DNA of 14,967 nucleotides from Desulfobacterales bacterium (GTDB taxonomy: Bacteria; Desulfobacterota; Desulfobacteria; Desulfobacterales; UBA5852), in the NCBI GenBank assembly GCA_030066455.1, contig JASJBQ010000095.1, positions 1 to 14,967 of the forward strand, given 5' to 3'. Each line of letters starts with the position of its first letter. Position 1 is the stretch's first letter. This document shows positions 7,357 to 13,537 of the stretch, piece after piece. The notes under the pieces were generated by a model. That model worked only from the letters and a program-made list of their open reading frames with translations, did not search any database and had not been told where the DNA came from. The position numbers were made by a program, and so were the translations under genes.

Positions 7357-8760
7357 TTAAAGCAACAGGGTTAGGCCCTGTTCGAGGCCACGCGCAATCC
7401 AGTCGAGAAACCGGGCGGCATCAGCCCCGTCGGCAATACGGTGATCGTAAGACAGACTCAACGGCAGCATGTTGCGGGCCACGAACTGTCCATCCCGCTC
7501 CCGCGGCATGCGGCGCGACCGGCTGAGTCCCAGGATCGCCGCCTGCGGCCAGACGACCACCGGCGTGAAATTGACCCCGCCGATCCCTCCCTGGTTGGAA
7601 ATGGTGAAAGTGGCGCCTTCAAGTTCATCCGGTTTGATCTTTTTGGCGCGCGCGCGCCGGGCCATATCCGAGATTTCCACCGCCAGGTCGATGATGCCCT
7701 TGTCCTGAACGTTGCGGACCACGGGCACCAGCAGGCCGCGGGGCGTGTCCACCGCCAGCCCAACGTGGACGTGGTCTTTGTAAATCAACTGGTCGTTTGC
7801 CAGGTCGATGCTGGCATTGAACTGCGGAAAACGCATCAGGGCCGCGGCACAGGCTTTCATCGCCACGGCCGTGATCGTTAGTTTGCCGTCCTGTTTTTCC
7901 GCTTCCCGGGCGTGGCGTTCGATAAAAGGCTGCAATTCCGTAATGTCGGCTTCGTCGAACTGCGTCACGTGGGGAATGAGGCGCCAGGCGGTGCTGGTGT
8001 TTTCAGCCGTCAGCCGGCGGACGGTCTCGAGCTTGACGGTGCGGACCGGTCCCCAGCGGCTGAAGTCGGGCAGCGGCGGCGGTGTGCCGCCGGCATCCGG
8101 CAGCCGCACGGTCGGGGCCGCGGCCGTCAGACGCTGTTTGACGTGGGCGTGAACGTCTGCGGCACTGATCCGCCCGTCATGGCCGCTGCCTTTGACGGCG
8201 TGGATGTCGACGCCCAGTTCCCGCGCCAGACGGCGTACAGAAGGGGCGGCCGGCGCCGGCCGCAGGGGCCAATCATCCGCCACCACGCCATGTTCGTTTT
8301 CCCGCCCGGCGCGCCGGTCTTCCGACCTGAAGGCCGGCGCTTTATGCGCTTCACGCGGTGCATCCCCCTCGGCGGCGGCAACCGCCTGCCGGTCCGCGGC
8401 GACGTCTTCTTCCTGAGGTGGGGTCCTGGCATCGATCGCCGCCGCGAGTTCATCGGTTGTTAAAACCGGTTCCGGCGTCCGGGGTCTCTTTTCTTCCCCG
8501 CCCTCCCCGTCGTCCTCCCCTTCGGTCACCTCGATGCGGGCGATGACTTCTCCCACCCGGGCCTCGCCCCCGGCCTCCACCAGGATCTCGCTGACCACGC
8601 CGGCGTAGGGTGACGGAATCTCCACGACCGCCTTTTCGGTTTCCATCTCCAACAGAACATCGTCCACCGCCACGCGGTCACCCACTTCGACCAGGACTTC
8701 CACGACTTTTCCGCTGGTTACGTTTTCACTGATTTCCGGGACCGTCACGTCTTTGCGCAT
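7357..8760 (-). CDS. aceF: Dihydrolipoamide acetyltransferase (E2 of the pyruvate dehydrogenase complex)
   Basis: A 467-residue E2 that moves the acetyl group from E1 to coenzyme A and forms the structural core of the complex. A single lipoyl domain (about 1-78) carries the lipoylated lysine K43 in METEKAVVEIPSP. A charged, Glu/Arg/Ala-rich linker (79-170) follows, then the peripheral subunit-binding domain (about 171-207, PSVRRLARELGVDIHAVKGSGHDGRI). The catalytic domain ends with DHRIADG (439-445), where His440 and Asp444 are the active residues. E. coli AceF has three lipoyl domains; one is common elsewhere. A GAGGA lies 7 nt before the ATG. The gene follows aceE by 44 nt. A 2-oxoglutarate dehydrogenase E2 is unlikely given the AceE neighbour. 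Confidence 0.95.
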   Translation of the reverse strand: MRKDVTVPEISENVTSGKVVEVLVEVGDRVAVDDVLLEMETEKAVVEIPSPYAGVVSEILVEAGGEARVGEVIARIEVTEGEDDGEGGEEKRPRTPEPVLTTDELAAAIDARTPPQEEDVAADRQAVAAAEGDAPREAHKAPAFRSEDRRAGRENEHGVVADDWPLRPAPAAPSVRRLARELGVDIHAVKGSGHDGRISAADVHAHVKQRLTAAAPTVRLPDAGGTPPPLPDFSRWGPVRTVKLETVRRLTAENTSTAWRLIPHVTQFDEADITELQPFIERHAREAEKQDGKLTITAVAMKACAAALMRFPQFNASIDLANDQLIYKDHVHVGLAVDTPRGLLVPVVRNVQDKGIIDLAVEISDMARRARAKKIKPDELEGATFTISNQGGIGGVNFTPVVVWPQAAILGLSRSRRMPRERDGQFVARNMLPLSLSYDHRIADGADAARFLDWIARGLEQGLTLLL

Positions 8761-8804
8761 GGATTGTTCCTCGGTTGATCATCAGATGGGCCCCGCGCTC
8801 GGTG

Positions 8805-11480
8805 TCAGTTCCGGCGCGGGTTGGGTTTGTCCGCATCGATCTTCAGGGCCCGTTGCGCTTGGGCCGCGACGTCCGCTGGGAAGCGCTTCTCACGGGCCAA
8901 TCCGCACAGCGCCGTGTAGGCAATGTGCCGGGCGTCCACCTCGAAGAAATCGCGCAGCGCGGGGCGTGATTCGCTGCGGCCGTAGCCGTCCGTACCCAGG
9001 AGCAGCAGCGGGCCCGGCACCCATTTGGCAATCATGGCCGGCAGCGCCTTGAGGTAGTCCGAGGCCGCCACGAAGACGCCCTGGGCGTCGGTCAGCTGTG
9101 CCTCGACAAAACTCTTGCGCGGCGTCTGGTCCGGGTGGTGCAAATTCCAGCGCTCGACATCCACGGCATCCTCGTACAACCGCTTGTAACTGGTCACGCT
9201 CCAGACGTCGGCGGCCACGCCGTAATCTTCTTCGAGCATCTTCTGGGCCTTGAGGGCCTCGTTCAGGATCGTCCCGCTGCCCAGGAGATGCGCTTTGATC
9301 CGGGCGCGCTTGTTCGACGAGGCCTTGAAGCGGTAAAGCCCTTTCAGAATCCCCTCCTCGGCGCCCTTGGGCATGGGGGGCATGGGGTAAAATTCGTTCA
9401 TCAGGGTCAAATAGTAGATCACGTTGTCCCCGTCTTCGAGCATGCGGCGCAGGCCTTCGCGGACGATGACCGCTACCTCGTAGGCAAATGCCGGGTCGTA
9501 GGCCTCCACCGAAGGGTTGGTGAGGGCCAGCACGTGGCTGTGGCCGTCCTGGTGCTGCAGCCCCTCACCGGCCAGGGTCGTGCGCCCGGCCGTGGCGCCG
9601 AGCAGAAAACCGCGGGCCTGGGCGTCGCCCGCGGCCCAGATCAGATCGCCGATGCGCTGGAAACCGAACATCGAATAGAAGAAATAAAAGGGAATCATAT
9701 TGACGCCGAAGGTCGAATAGGCCGTGCCCGCGGCGACGAAGGAGGACATGGCCCCGGCCTCGGTGATGCCTTCCTCGAGGATCTGGCCATCCGTGGCTTC
9801 CTTGTAGTAGAGCAGGCTTTCCTTGTCCACCGGCTCGTAGACCTGCCCCACGTGGGAATAGATACCGATTTTGCGAAACAGCGATTCCATACCGAAAGTC
9901 CGGGCTTCGTCGGGCACGATGGGCACAACGTGGCGTCCCAGATTCTTGTCTTTGAGGAGCTTGCCCAACAGGTGGACCATGGCCATGGTGGTGGCTATCT
10001 CGCGCTGGCCGGAACCTTGCAAGAATTCGCGATAGAGATCCAGGCGCGGCGGTCGGTGGACAGGCACCGAAACGCTGCGCGAGGGCAGCATCCCGCCCAG
10101 GGCGCGGCGTCGCTCCTGCAGGTATTTCATCTCCTCACTGTCATCGTCCGGGCGGTAGAACGGCATCTTGGCGATCTGCGCATCGGGGATCGGGATACCG
10201 AAGCGGCTGCGGAAATGACGCAGTTCCTGCTCGTTGAGTTTTTTCTGCTGATGGGTCACGTTGCGTCCCTCGCCAGCCTCACCCAAACCGTAGCCCTTGA
10301 TGGTTTTGGCCAGAATGACCGTGGGGGCGCCCTCGTTTGCTACGGCCGCCTGGTAGGCCGCGTAGACCTTTTCGGGATCGTGGCCGCCGCGCCTGAGTTT
10401 GTGCAGCTGCTCGTCGGTATAGTTGGCCACCAGCCGGGCCAGCTGCGGATAACGCCCGAAAAAGTCCCGGCGGATATAGTCCCCGCCGGCGACCGTGTAT
10501 TTCTGGTATTGGCCGTCGGGCACTTCTTCCATGCGCTGCAACAGCAGACCGCTGGTGTCCTGGGCCAGGAGCGGGTCCCAGTCGGCCCCCCAGATGACCT
10601 TGATCACGTTCCAGCCTGCTCCCCGGAAAGCCGCCTCCAGTTCCTGAATGATCTTGCCGTTGCCGCGCACGGGACCGTCCAGGCGCTGGAGGTTGCAGTT
10701 GACGACGAAAATCAGGTTGTCCAGCGCTTCACGGGCCGCCAGGGTGATGGCCCCCAGCGATTCGGGCTCGTCGAGTTCGCCGTCGCCCAGGAAGGCCCAG
10801 ACGTGCTGGCGCCCGGTATCTGCCAGACCCCGGTCTTCGAGGTAGCGGTTGAAGCGCGCTTGATAAATCGCCATGATGGGCCCCAGTCCCATGGAAACCG
10901 TGGGAAATTGCCAGAAGTCCGGCATCAGGTAGGGGTGCGGATAGGAGGAAAGCCCCCCGCCGGCCTGAAGTTCACGACGGAAATTTTTTAAATGCTGCTC
11001 GTTCAGGCGCCCCTCCAGAAAAGCCCGGGCGTAAATTCCCGGGGCGGCATGCCCCTGAAAAAAGATTGAATCGCCCGGGTGTTCCGGCGTGCGCGCATGA
11101 AAAAAATGGTTGAAGCCGACTTCGAACAGGGTGGCTGAAGAAGCGAATGTGGAAATGTGCCCGCCGATGCCATCCATCTGCTTGTTGGCACGCACCACCA
11201 TGGCCATGGCGTTCCAGCGGATGATGCTCTTGATCCGCCGCTCGATGTCGCGGCTGCCCGGGAACACCGTCTGGCGGTCGGCCCCAATGGTATTGATGTA
11301 GGGCGTATTGGCCGTGAACGGCAGGTGAATGCCTTTCTCCTGAGCGTAGGTCTGAAGACGACGGAGCAGTTCGACTACACGCCGCGGGCCCTGGTGGCGC
11401 TCGACATATTCAAGCGATTCGAGCCACTCGCGATTTTCAATTAATTTCCAGTCCACTTTGCCGTCGTTGGTATCAGCCAT
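8805..11480 (-). CDS. aceE: Pyruvate dehydrogenase E1 component, homodimeric type
   Basis: An 891-residue thiamine-diphosphate enzyme (E. coli AceE is 887) that decarboxylates pyruvate and reductively acetylates the lipoyl arm of AceF. The N-terminal region has the AceE hallmarks GIGGHISTFASSATLFEVGF (about 104-123) and FFQGHAAPGIYARAFLEGRL (about 140-159). The thiamine-diphosphate motif begins GDGELDEPES (232-241) and ends in the Asn-rich NCNLQ (261-265). Transketolase-like middle and C-terminal domains include GTDGYGRSESRPALR near the end. The single-chain type is typical of Proteobacteria and Actinobacteria; the alpha2beta2 type is a different family. The ribosome site is weak (GGGTAAC before the ATG). 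It is the first gene of aceE-aceF-lpdA. Confidence 0.98.
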   Translation of the reverse strand: MADTNDGKVDWKLIENREWLESLEYVERHQGPRRVVELLRRLQTYAQEKGIHLPFTANTPYINTIGADRQTVFPGSRDIERRIKSIIRWNAMAMVVRANKQMDGIGGHISTFASSATLFEVGFNHFFHARTPEHPGDSIFFQGHAAPGIYARAFLEGRLNEQHLKNFRRELQAGGGLSSYPHPYLMPDFWQFPTVSMGLGPIMAIYQARFNRYLEDRGLADTGRQHVWAFLGDGELDEPESLGAITLAAREALDNLIFVVNCNLQRLDGPVRGNGKIIQELEAAFRGAGWNVIKVIWGADWDPLLAQDTSGLLLQRMEEVPDGQYQKYTVAGGDYIRRDFFGRYPQLARLVANYTDEQLHKLRRGGHDPEKVYAAYQAAVANEGAPTVILAKTIKGYGLGEAGEGRNVTHQQKKLNEQELRHFRSRFGIPIPDAQIAKMPFYRPDDDSEEMKYLQERRRALGGMLPSRSVSVPVHRPPRLDLYREFLQGSGQREIATTMAMVHLLGKLLKDKNLGRHVVPIVPDEARTFGMESLFRKIGIYSHVGQVYEPVDKESLLYYKEATDGQILEEGITEAGAMSSFVAAGTAYSTFGVNMIPFYFFYSMFGFQRIGDLIWAAGDAQARGFLLGATAGRTTLAGEGLQHQDGHSHVLALTNPSVEAYDPAFAYEVAVIVREGLRRMLEDGDNVIYYLTLMNEFYPMPPMPKGAEEGILKGLYRFKASSNKRARIKAHLLGSGTILNEALKAQKMLEEDYGVAADVWSVTSYKRLYEDAVDVERWNLHHPDQTPRKSFVEAQLTDAQGVFVAASDYLKALPAMIAKWVPGPLLLLGTDGYGRSESRPALRDFFEVDARHIAYTALCGLAREKRFPADVAAQAQRALKIDADKPNPRRN

Positions 11481-11513
11481 AAATCAGTTACCCGTAGTGG
11501 GTTTCCCCGCTCG

Positions 11514-11529
11514 GCCCTCTTGATGTCAA
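11514..11529. repeat. Left copy of a 16-bp exact inverted repeat
   Basis: GCCCTCTTGATGTCAA here is the exact reverse complement of 12082-12097. It sits 34-49 bp before the aceE start codon. The two copies point outward like terminal inverted repeats of a 584-bp element. Neither flanking sequence shows a clear target duplication, and no transposase is visible inside. Confidence 0.6.
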
Positions 11530-11560
11530 CCCGAGATAAGAAATCGTGTTTAAACCAAAT

Positions 11561-11596
11561 GCTACCATAACGTTTTATATAACAACTGATGGTAAC
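11561..11596. promoter_or_regulatory. Inverted repeat upstream of aceE, candidate operator
   Basis: GCTACCAT (11561-11568) and ATGGTAAC (11589-11596) are inverted repeats with one mismatch, 20 bp apart, centred about 100 bp before the aceE start in AT-rich DNA. A nearby GTTTAAAC palindrome (11548-11555) adds symmetry. E. coli controls this operon with PdhR, whose operator has ACCA/TGGT halves in a different arrangement, so a PdhR site is not claimed. Confidence 0.35.
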
Positions 11597-12070
11597 TACA
11601 CTACGCCCATCATGCAACCGAACTGGCTGCCTGCTCGGACGGTGAACGTTTCTTCCTGCTGAAATTGCATGTATTTGAAATGTCGTGCAATGCGGGCGCG
11701 ACATGGGAAGAATTGGATCGAACGGTCGATGGGTGTCGCCGGCGGCTCGTGGATGATGATCGCGGTTCGATACGTTTTACAGCCTCTATGGGCACCTCTG
11801 TCGAGACTGGTTTCCGGAGGTCGGGGGATCAGTTTGCGCCGGCGAGGTTTTCGCCTGTAGCGGAGACATCCATGAAAACGGCAATTGGTGTCATCACACA
11901 CACATTCAAGTCATCACGGCGGTAAGAATCAGCGCTGGTACGGTCAGGCTTCCTTCTCTTGGCGTCGGAAGGCGGCCGCAACAGGAATCGAAATCACGAG
12001 AAGGGCTTTCAAAATAAAATTAATTTATTTTTAATTATTTAATATGTGCATATATAGTTTGCAATAAAGT

Positions 12071-12087
12071 TGTCTATTATATTGACA
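12071..12087. promoter_or_regulatory. TGTCT-N7-TGACA palindrome, candidate enhancer upstream of the second sigma-54 promoter
   Basis: TGTCT (12071-12075) and TGACA (12083-12087) are separated by 7 bp. This is the same spacing, with one base difference, as the central palindrome TGTCA-N7-TGACA of the array at 5710-5748. It lies about 157-173 bp upstream of the predicted sigma-54 start near 12244. Its right half overlaps the right 16-bp inverted repeat. Confidence 0.4.
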
Positions 12088-12097
12088 TCAAGAGGGC
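12082..12097. repeat. Right copy of the 16-bp exact inverted repeat
   Basis: TTGACATCAAGAGGGC matches the reverse complement of 11514-11529 in all 16 bases, with the match ending sharply on both sides. It lies at the end of the AT-rich block. It may be a terminal repeat of a vanished element or a shared regulator site, since both copies contain the TGACA half-site. Confidence 0.6.
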
Positions 12098-12186
12098 TGG
12101 ATTCAAATCCTTGCACCCGTACGCGTGGATGGATCAAGAAAAGGCATGATCGATTTTTCGAACAATTCTGACTAGACACTGAAGCA

Positions 12187-12199
12187 AGGCGATTCGCCT
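12187..12199. repeat. Short palindrome 17 bp before the -24 element
   Basis: AGGCGA-T-TCGCCT is a perfect 6-bp inverted repeat around one base. It ends 17 bp before the sigma-54 -24 element, too close for a normal enhancer but suitable for a repressor or auxiliary protein. Function is unknown. Confidence 0.3.
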
Positions 12200-12216
12200 G
12201 GACAACGGCGCAGGCT

Positions 12217-12233
12217 TTGGCACGGGAAGTGCT
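12217..12233 (+). promoter_or_regulatory. Sigma-54 (-24/-12) promoter for the 12427 gene
   Basis: The plus strand reads TTGGCACGGGAAGTGCT. This matches the RpoN consensus YTGGCACG-N4-TTGCW except for one T-to-G change in the -12 element, with GG and GC exactly 10 nt apart. The predicted start is near 12244, giving a 183-nt leader before the ATG at 12427. The leader has no detectable similarity to that of the 5427 gene, but its length is almost identical (183 against 182 nt). Confidence 0.7.
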
Positions 12234-12367
12234 AACTGTAAATAGTGAAGCCAAGCGCCAATCGCCCCTCCTTGCCGCTCAGCATTTAGCCTCGATGACA
12301 CCTCGGCGCCGACGTTCTCCTCTAAGCACCAAAGCTTGTTTCGTCGCTCCGTATATCGGTTTTTGGA

Positions 12368-12386
12368 AGGATCCCCTAGTGATCCT
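12368..12386 (+). promoter_or_regulatory. Leader hairpin before the 12427 gene
   Basis: AGGATC (12368-12373) pairs with GATCCT (12381-12386) across a 7-nt loop, followed at once by a second small inverted repeat TCGTT-AAA-AACGA. Both lie between the predicted sigma-54 start and the strong GAGGAGGAG ribosome site. A role in messenger stability or translation is possible but unproven. Confidence 0.35.
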
Positions 12387-12426
12387 ATCGTTAAAAACGA
12401 ACCGCATCACAAACGAGGAGGAGAAA

Positions 12427-12771
12427 ATGAAAACCTTCGCTACGCTGACAACCCTTATGGTCATTGTCTTCCTGGTCACCCCGGCAATGGGGGCCGAACC
12501 CGGCCCGGTAAAAAGAGTGGTTTACGAAAATGCGATTGACGAGGAGATCACCCGGTCGCGCGAGATGGCTTCATTGCTGACCTCCCGTTCACCCAACCTG
12601 CGTAAAAAAGGTCATCGCGAGGCGAGCATGGCCATGTTTCTGGAGACCCATCGCGACAAGCTCGTGGACGACATGCTGGAAATGAATCTGGAACCCAAAG
12701 GCTACAAGGTCGAGCGGTTCCTGAACGAGCGCTTCAGCTGCACCTGCTATGCCACATGGGCCGCCAAATAG
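12427..12771 (+). CDS. Small secreted protein of unknown function, under a predicted sigma-54 promoter
   Basis: I do not recognise this family. The 114-residue product begins with a clear Sec signal peptide: MKTF, a hydrophobic core (about 5-19) and a cleavage region PAMGAEP with processing likely after Gly22 or Ala23. The mature part of about 91 residues is charged and mostly helical in appearance (DEEITRSREMASLL, REASMAMFLETHRDKLVDDM) and ends in a CTC pair of cysteines (FSCTCYATWAAK), so it is probably periplasmic. It is not a lipoprotein because no lipobox cysteine follows the signal. The frame is open upstream to 12217, but the ATG at 12427 is preceded by a very strong GAGGAGGAG. It is a single-gene unit, ended by the terminator at 12905-12937. 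Confidence 0.85.
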   Translation: MKTFATLTTLMVIVFLVTPAMGAEPGPVKRVVYENAIDEEITRSREMASLLTSRSPNLRKKGHREASMAMFLETHRDKLVDDMLEMNLEPKGYKVERFLNERFSCTCYATWAAK

Positions 12772-12904
12772 TGGACCCGTATGGTGGCCTCCAACAACGA
12801 TGGGTTTGAGCAGGGATTCCGCTTACCGCGAGGCAGGGTTTCGAGAAATACAACAAGAATGATCGTTGAACCTGCAAATCTATAGCGCATCCATAAAGAA
12901 AAAG

Positions 12905-12937
12905 GGCAGAGCCTCTCGAGTCTCTGCCTTTTTTTTT
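12905..12937. terminator. Bidirectional Rho-independent terminator
   Basis: GGCAGAG (12905-12911) pairs with CTCTGCC (12922-12928) across a 10-nt loop and is followed by nine Ts (12929-12937), ending the plus-strand 12427 gene. On the minus strand the same stem is followed by CCTTTTTCTTT, so it can also end the convergent 13206 gene. Confidence 0.9.
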
Positions 12938-12990
12938 GTCGCCCCATCGTGATACGCGCGCAACGATCTATAGGGGTGCTGAAGTAGAAT

Positions 12991-13206
12991 TCAGAGAAAC
13001 TTGCGCCAGCCGTCAAGGTGCTTCGCCCCCAGGCGCGCCATGCAGAGGGCGCGCGTCGATCCGTACTCCCGAATCCACCCCTGAAGCATGAGCCTGATCG
13101 TGTCGTAATCCTCGGTTCCCGCTACCAGACTGCCGGCAGGGTCGATCAGGCTGAAGGCCTGTGCGAGGAGGCTTTCTTCGTTGGGTTGTGGCGGTATCGT
13201 CTCCAT
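12991..13206 (-). CDS. Hypothetical 71-residue protein
   Basis: Unrecognised. The 71-residue product has no signal or membrane segment. Its N-terminal third is acidic; the C-terminal third is basic and aromatic (IREYGSTRALCMARLGAKHLDGWRKFL). A longer frame starts with GTG at 13215, but the ATG at 13206 has AAGG 8 nt upstream and is preferred. It converges with the 12427 gene on the shared terminator, which supports it being real. Its codon composition resembles that of the neighbouring genes by eye. It could be a small regulator or structural protein, but nothing in the sequence decides this. Confidence 0.6.
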   Translation of the reverse strand: METIPPQPNEESLLAQAFSLIDPAGSLVAGTEDYDTIRLMLQGWIREYGSTRALCMARLGAKHLDGWRKFL

Positions 13207-13301
13207 CCGCACCACCTTAAAAAATACTTTAATCGAATAGCGAATATGTCTTTTAAAATGAACTTAGCGCGATGCGGGAGAATGTCAACCGGTTCCGGAT
13301 T

Positions 13302-13338
13302 GGAGCGCTCCTTTAATCTCCACACACGCTCCGGAGCG
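13302..13338. repeat. Paired related palindromes between divergent genes
   Basis: GGAGCGCTCC (13302-13311) and CGCTCCGGAGCG (13327-13338) are both perfect palindromes built from the same GGAGCG/CGCTCC halves, with centres 26 bp apart. They lie between the divergent 13206 and 13538 genes and could be two operator sites or alternative hairpins. The rest of 13207-13537 contains no gene. Confidence 0.4.
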
Positions 13339-13408
13339 CCATCAGGCCGTTCTCGTATCATCGCGCAATGACGGTTGGACCGGGCGAACGGGGACACTTG
13401 TACGGTTG

Positions 13409-13424
13409 TTGAAATAGGTTTCAA
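13409..13424. promoter_or_regulatory. Inverted repeat just upstream of the 13538 promoter
   Basis: TTGAAA (13409-13414) and TTTCAA (13419-13424) form a perfect 6-bp inverted repeat with a 4-bp spacer, ending 8 bp before the -35 hexamer. Its position suits an activator or repressor site. No protein can be assigned. Confidence 0.35.
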
Positions 13425-13432
13425 AAAGAGGA

Positions 13433-13460
13433 TTGCATTCAGTCCGTAAGCCATTAAAAT
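13433..13460 (+). promoter_or_regulatory. Probable sigma-70 promoter for the UbiB-like gene
   Basis: TTGCAT (13433-13438) and TAAAAT (13455-13460) are 16 nt apart. The -10 matches consensus in five of six bases, the -35 only in the TTG. The predicted start is near 13467, with a leader of about 70 nt. Confidence 0.45.
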
Positions 13461-13537
13461 ATCAATTCTACCATAAACACCTGCGCCGTCGGCCAGGAGC
13501 TTTAACGGTGTGAATAAGCCATCGTCGGGAAGCGTTC

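Larger units (their letters stand above)
11481..12216. other. Long intergenic region between aceE and the 12427 gene
   Basis: These 736 bases separate divergent genes. Several short frames exist (for example 11665-11925 plus and 11596-11901 minus), but none has a ribosome site or recognisable motif, so I call no gene. It contains an AT-rich block at about 12005-12090, in sharp contrast to the GC-rich surroundings, a pair of 16-bp inverted repeats (11514-11529 and 12082-12097), and an inverted repeat at 11561-11596 that may be an aceE operator. No strong sigma-70 promoter for aceE stands out. A degraded mobile element or lost gene is possible but cannot be shown. Confidence 0.5.

Noticed and set aside
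5922..7526. 534-codon plus-strand open frame
   Set aside because: Antisense to lpdA, which has all catalytic motifs; the Gly/His/Gln-rich composition is typical of the complement of a GC-rich gene.
9135..10991. 618-codon plus-strand open frame
   Set aside because: Antisense to aceE; no recognisable motif and no ribosome site.
11596..11925. Short overlapping frames on both strands upstream of aceE
   Set aside because: Competing frames, rare TTG start or no ribosome site, and no protein features; treated as intergenic.
12088..12125. tRNA-like 3' end (GGATTCAAATCC followed by a cytosine-rich stretch)
   Set aside because: The T-stem closing pair is mismatched, no matching acceptor strand lies upstream and no cloverleaf can be drawn.
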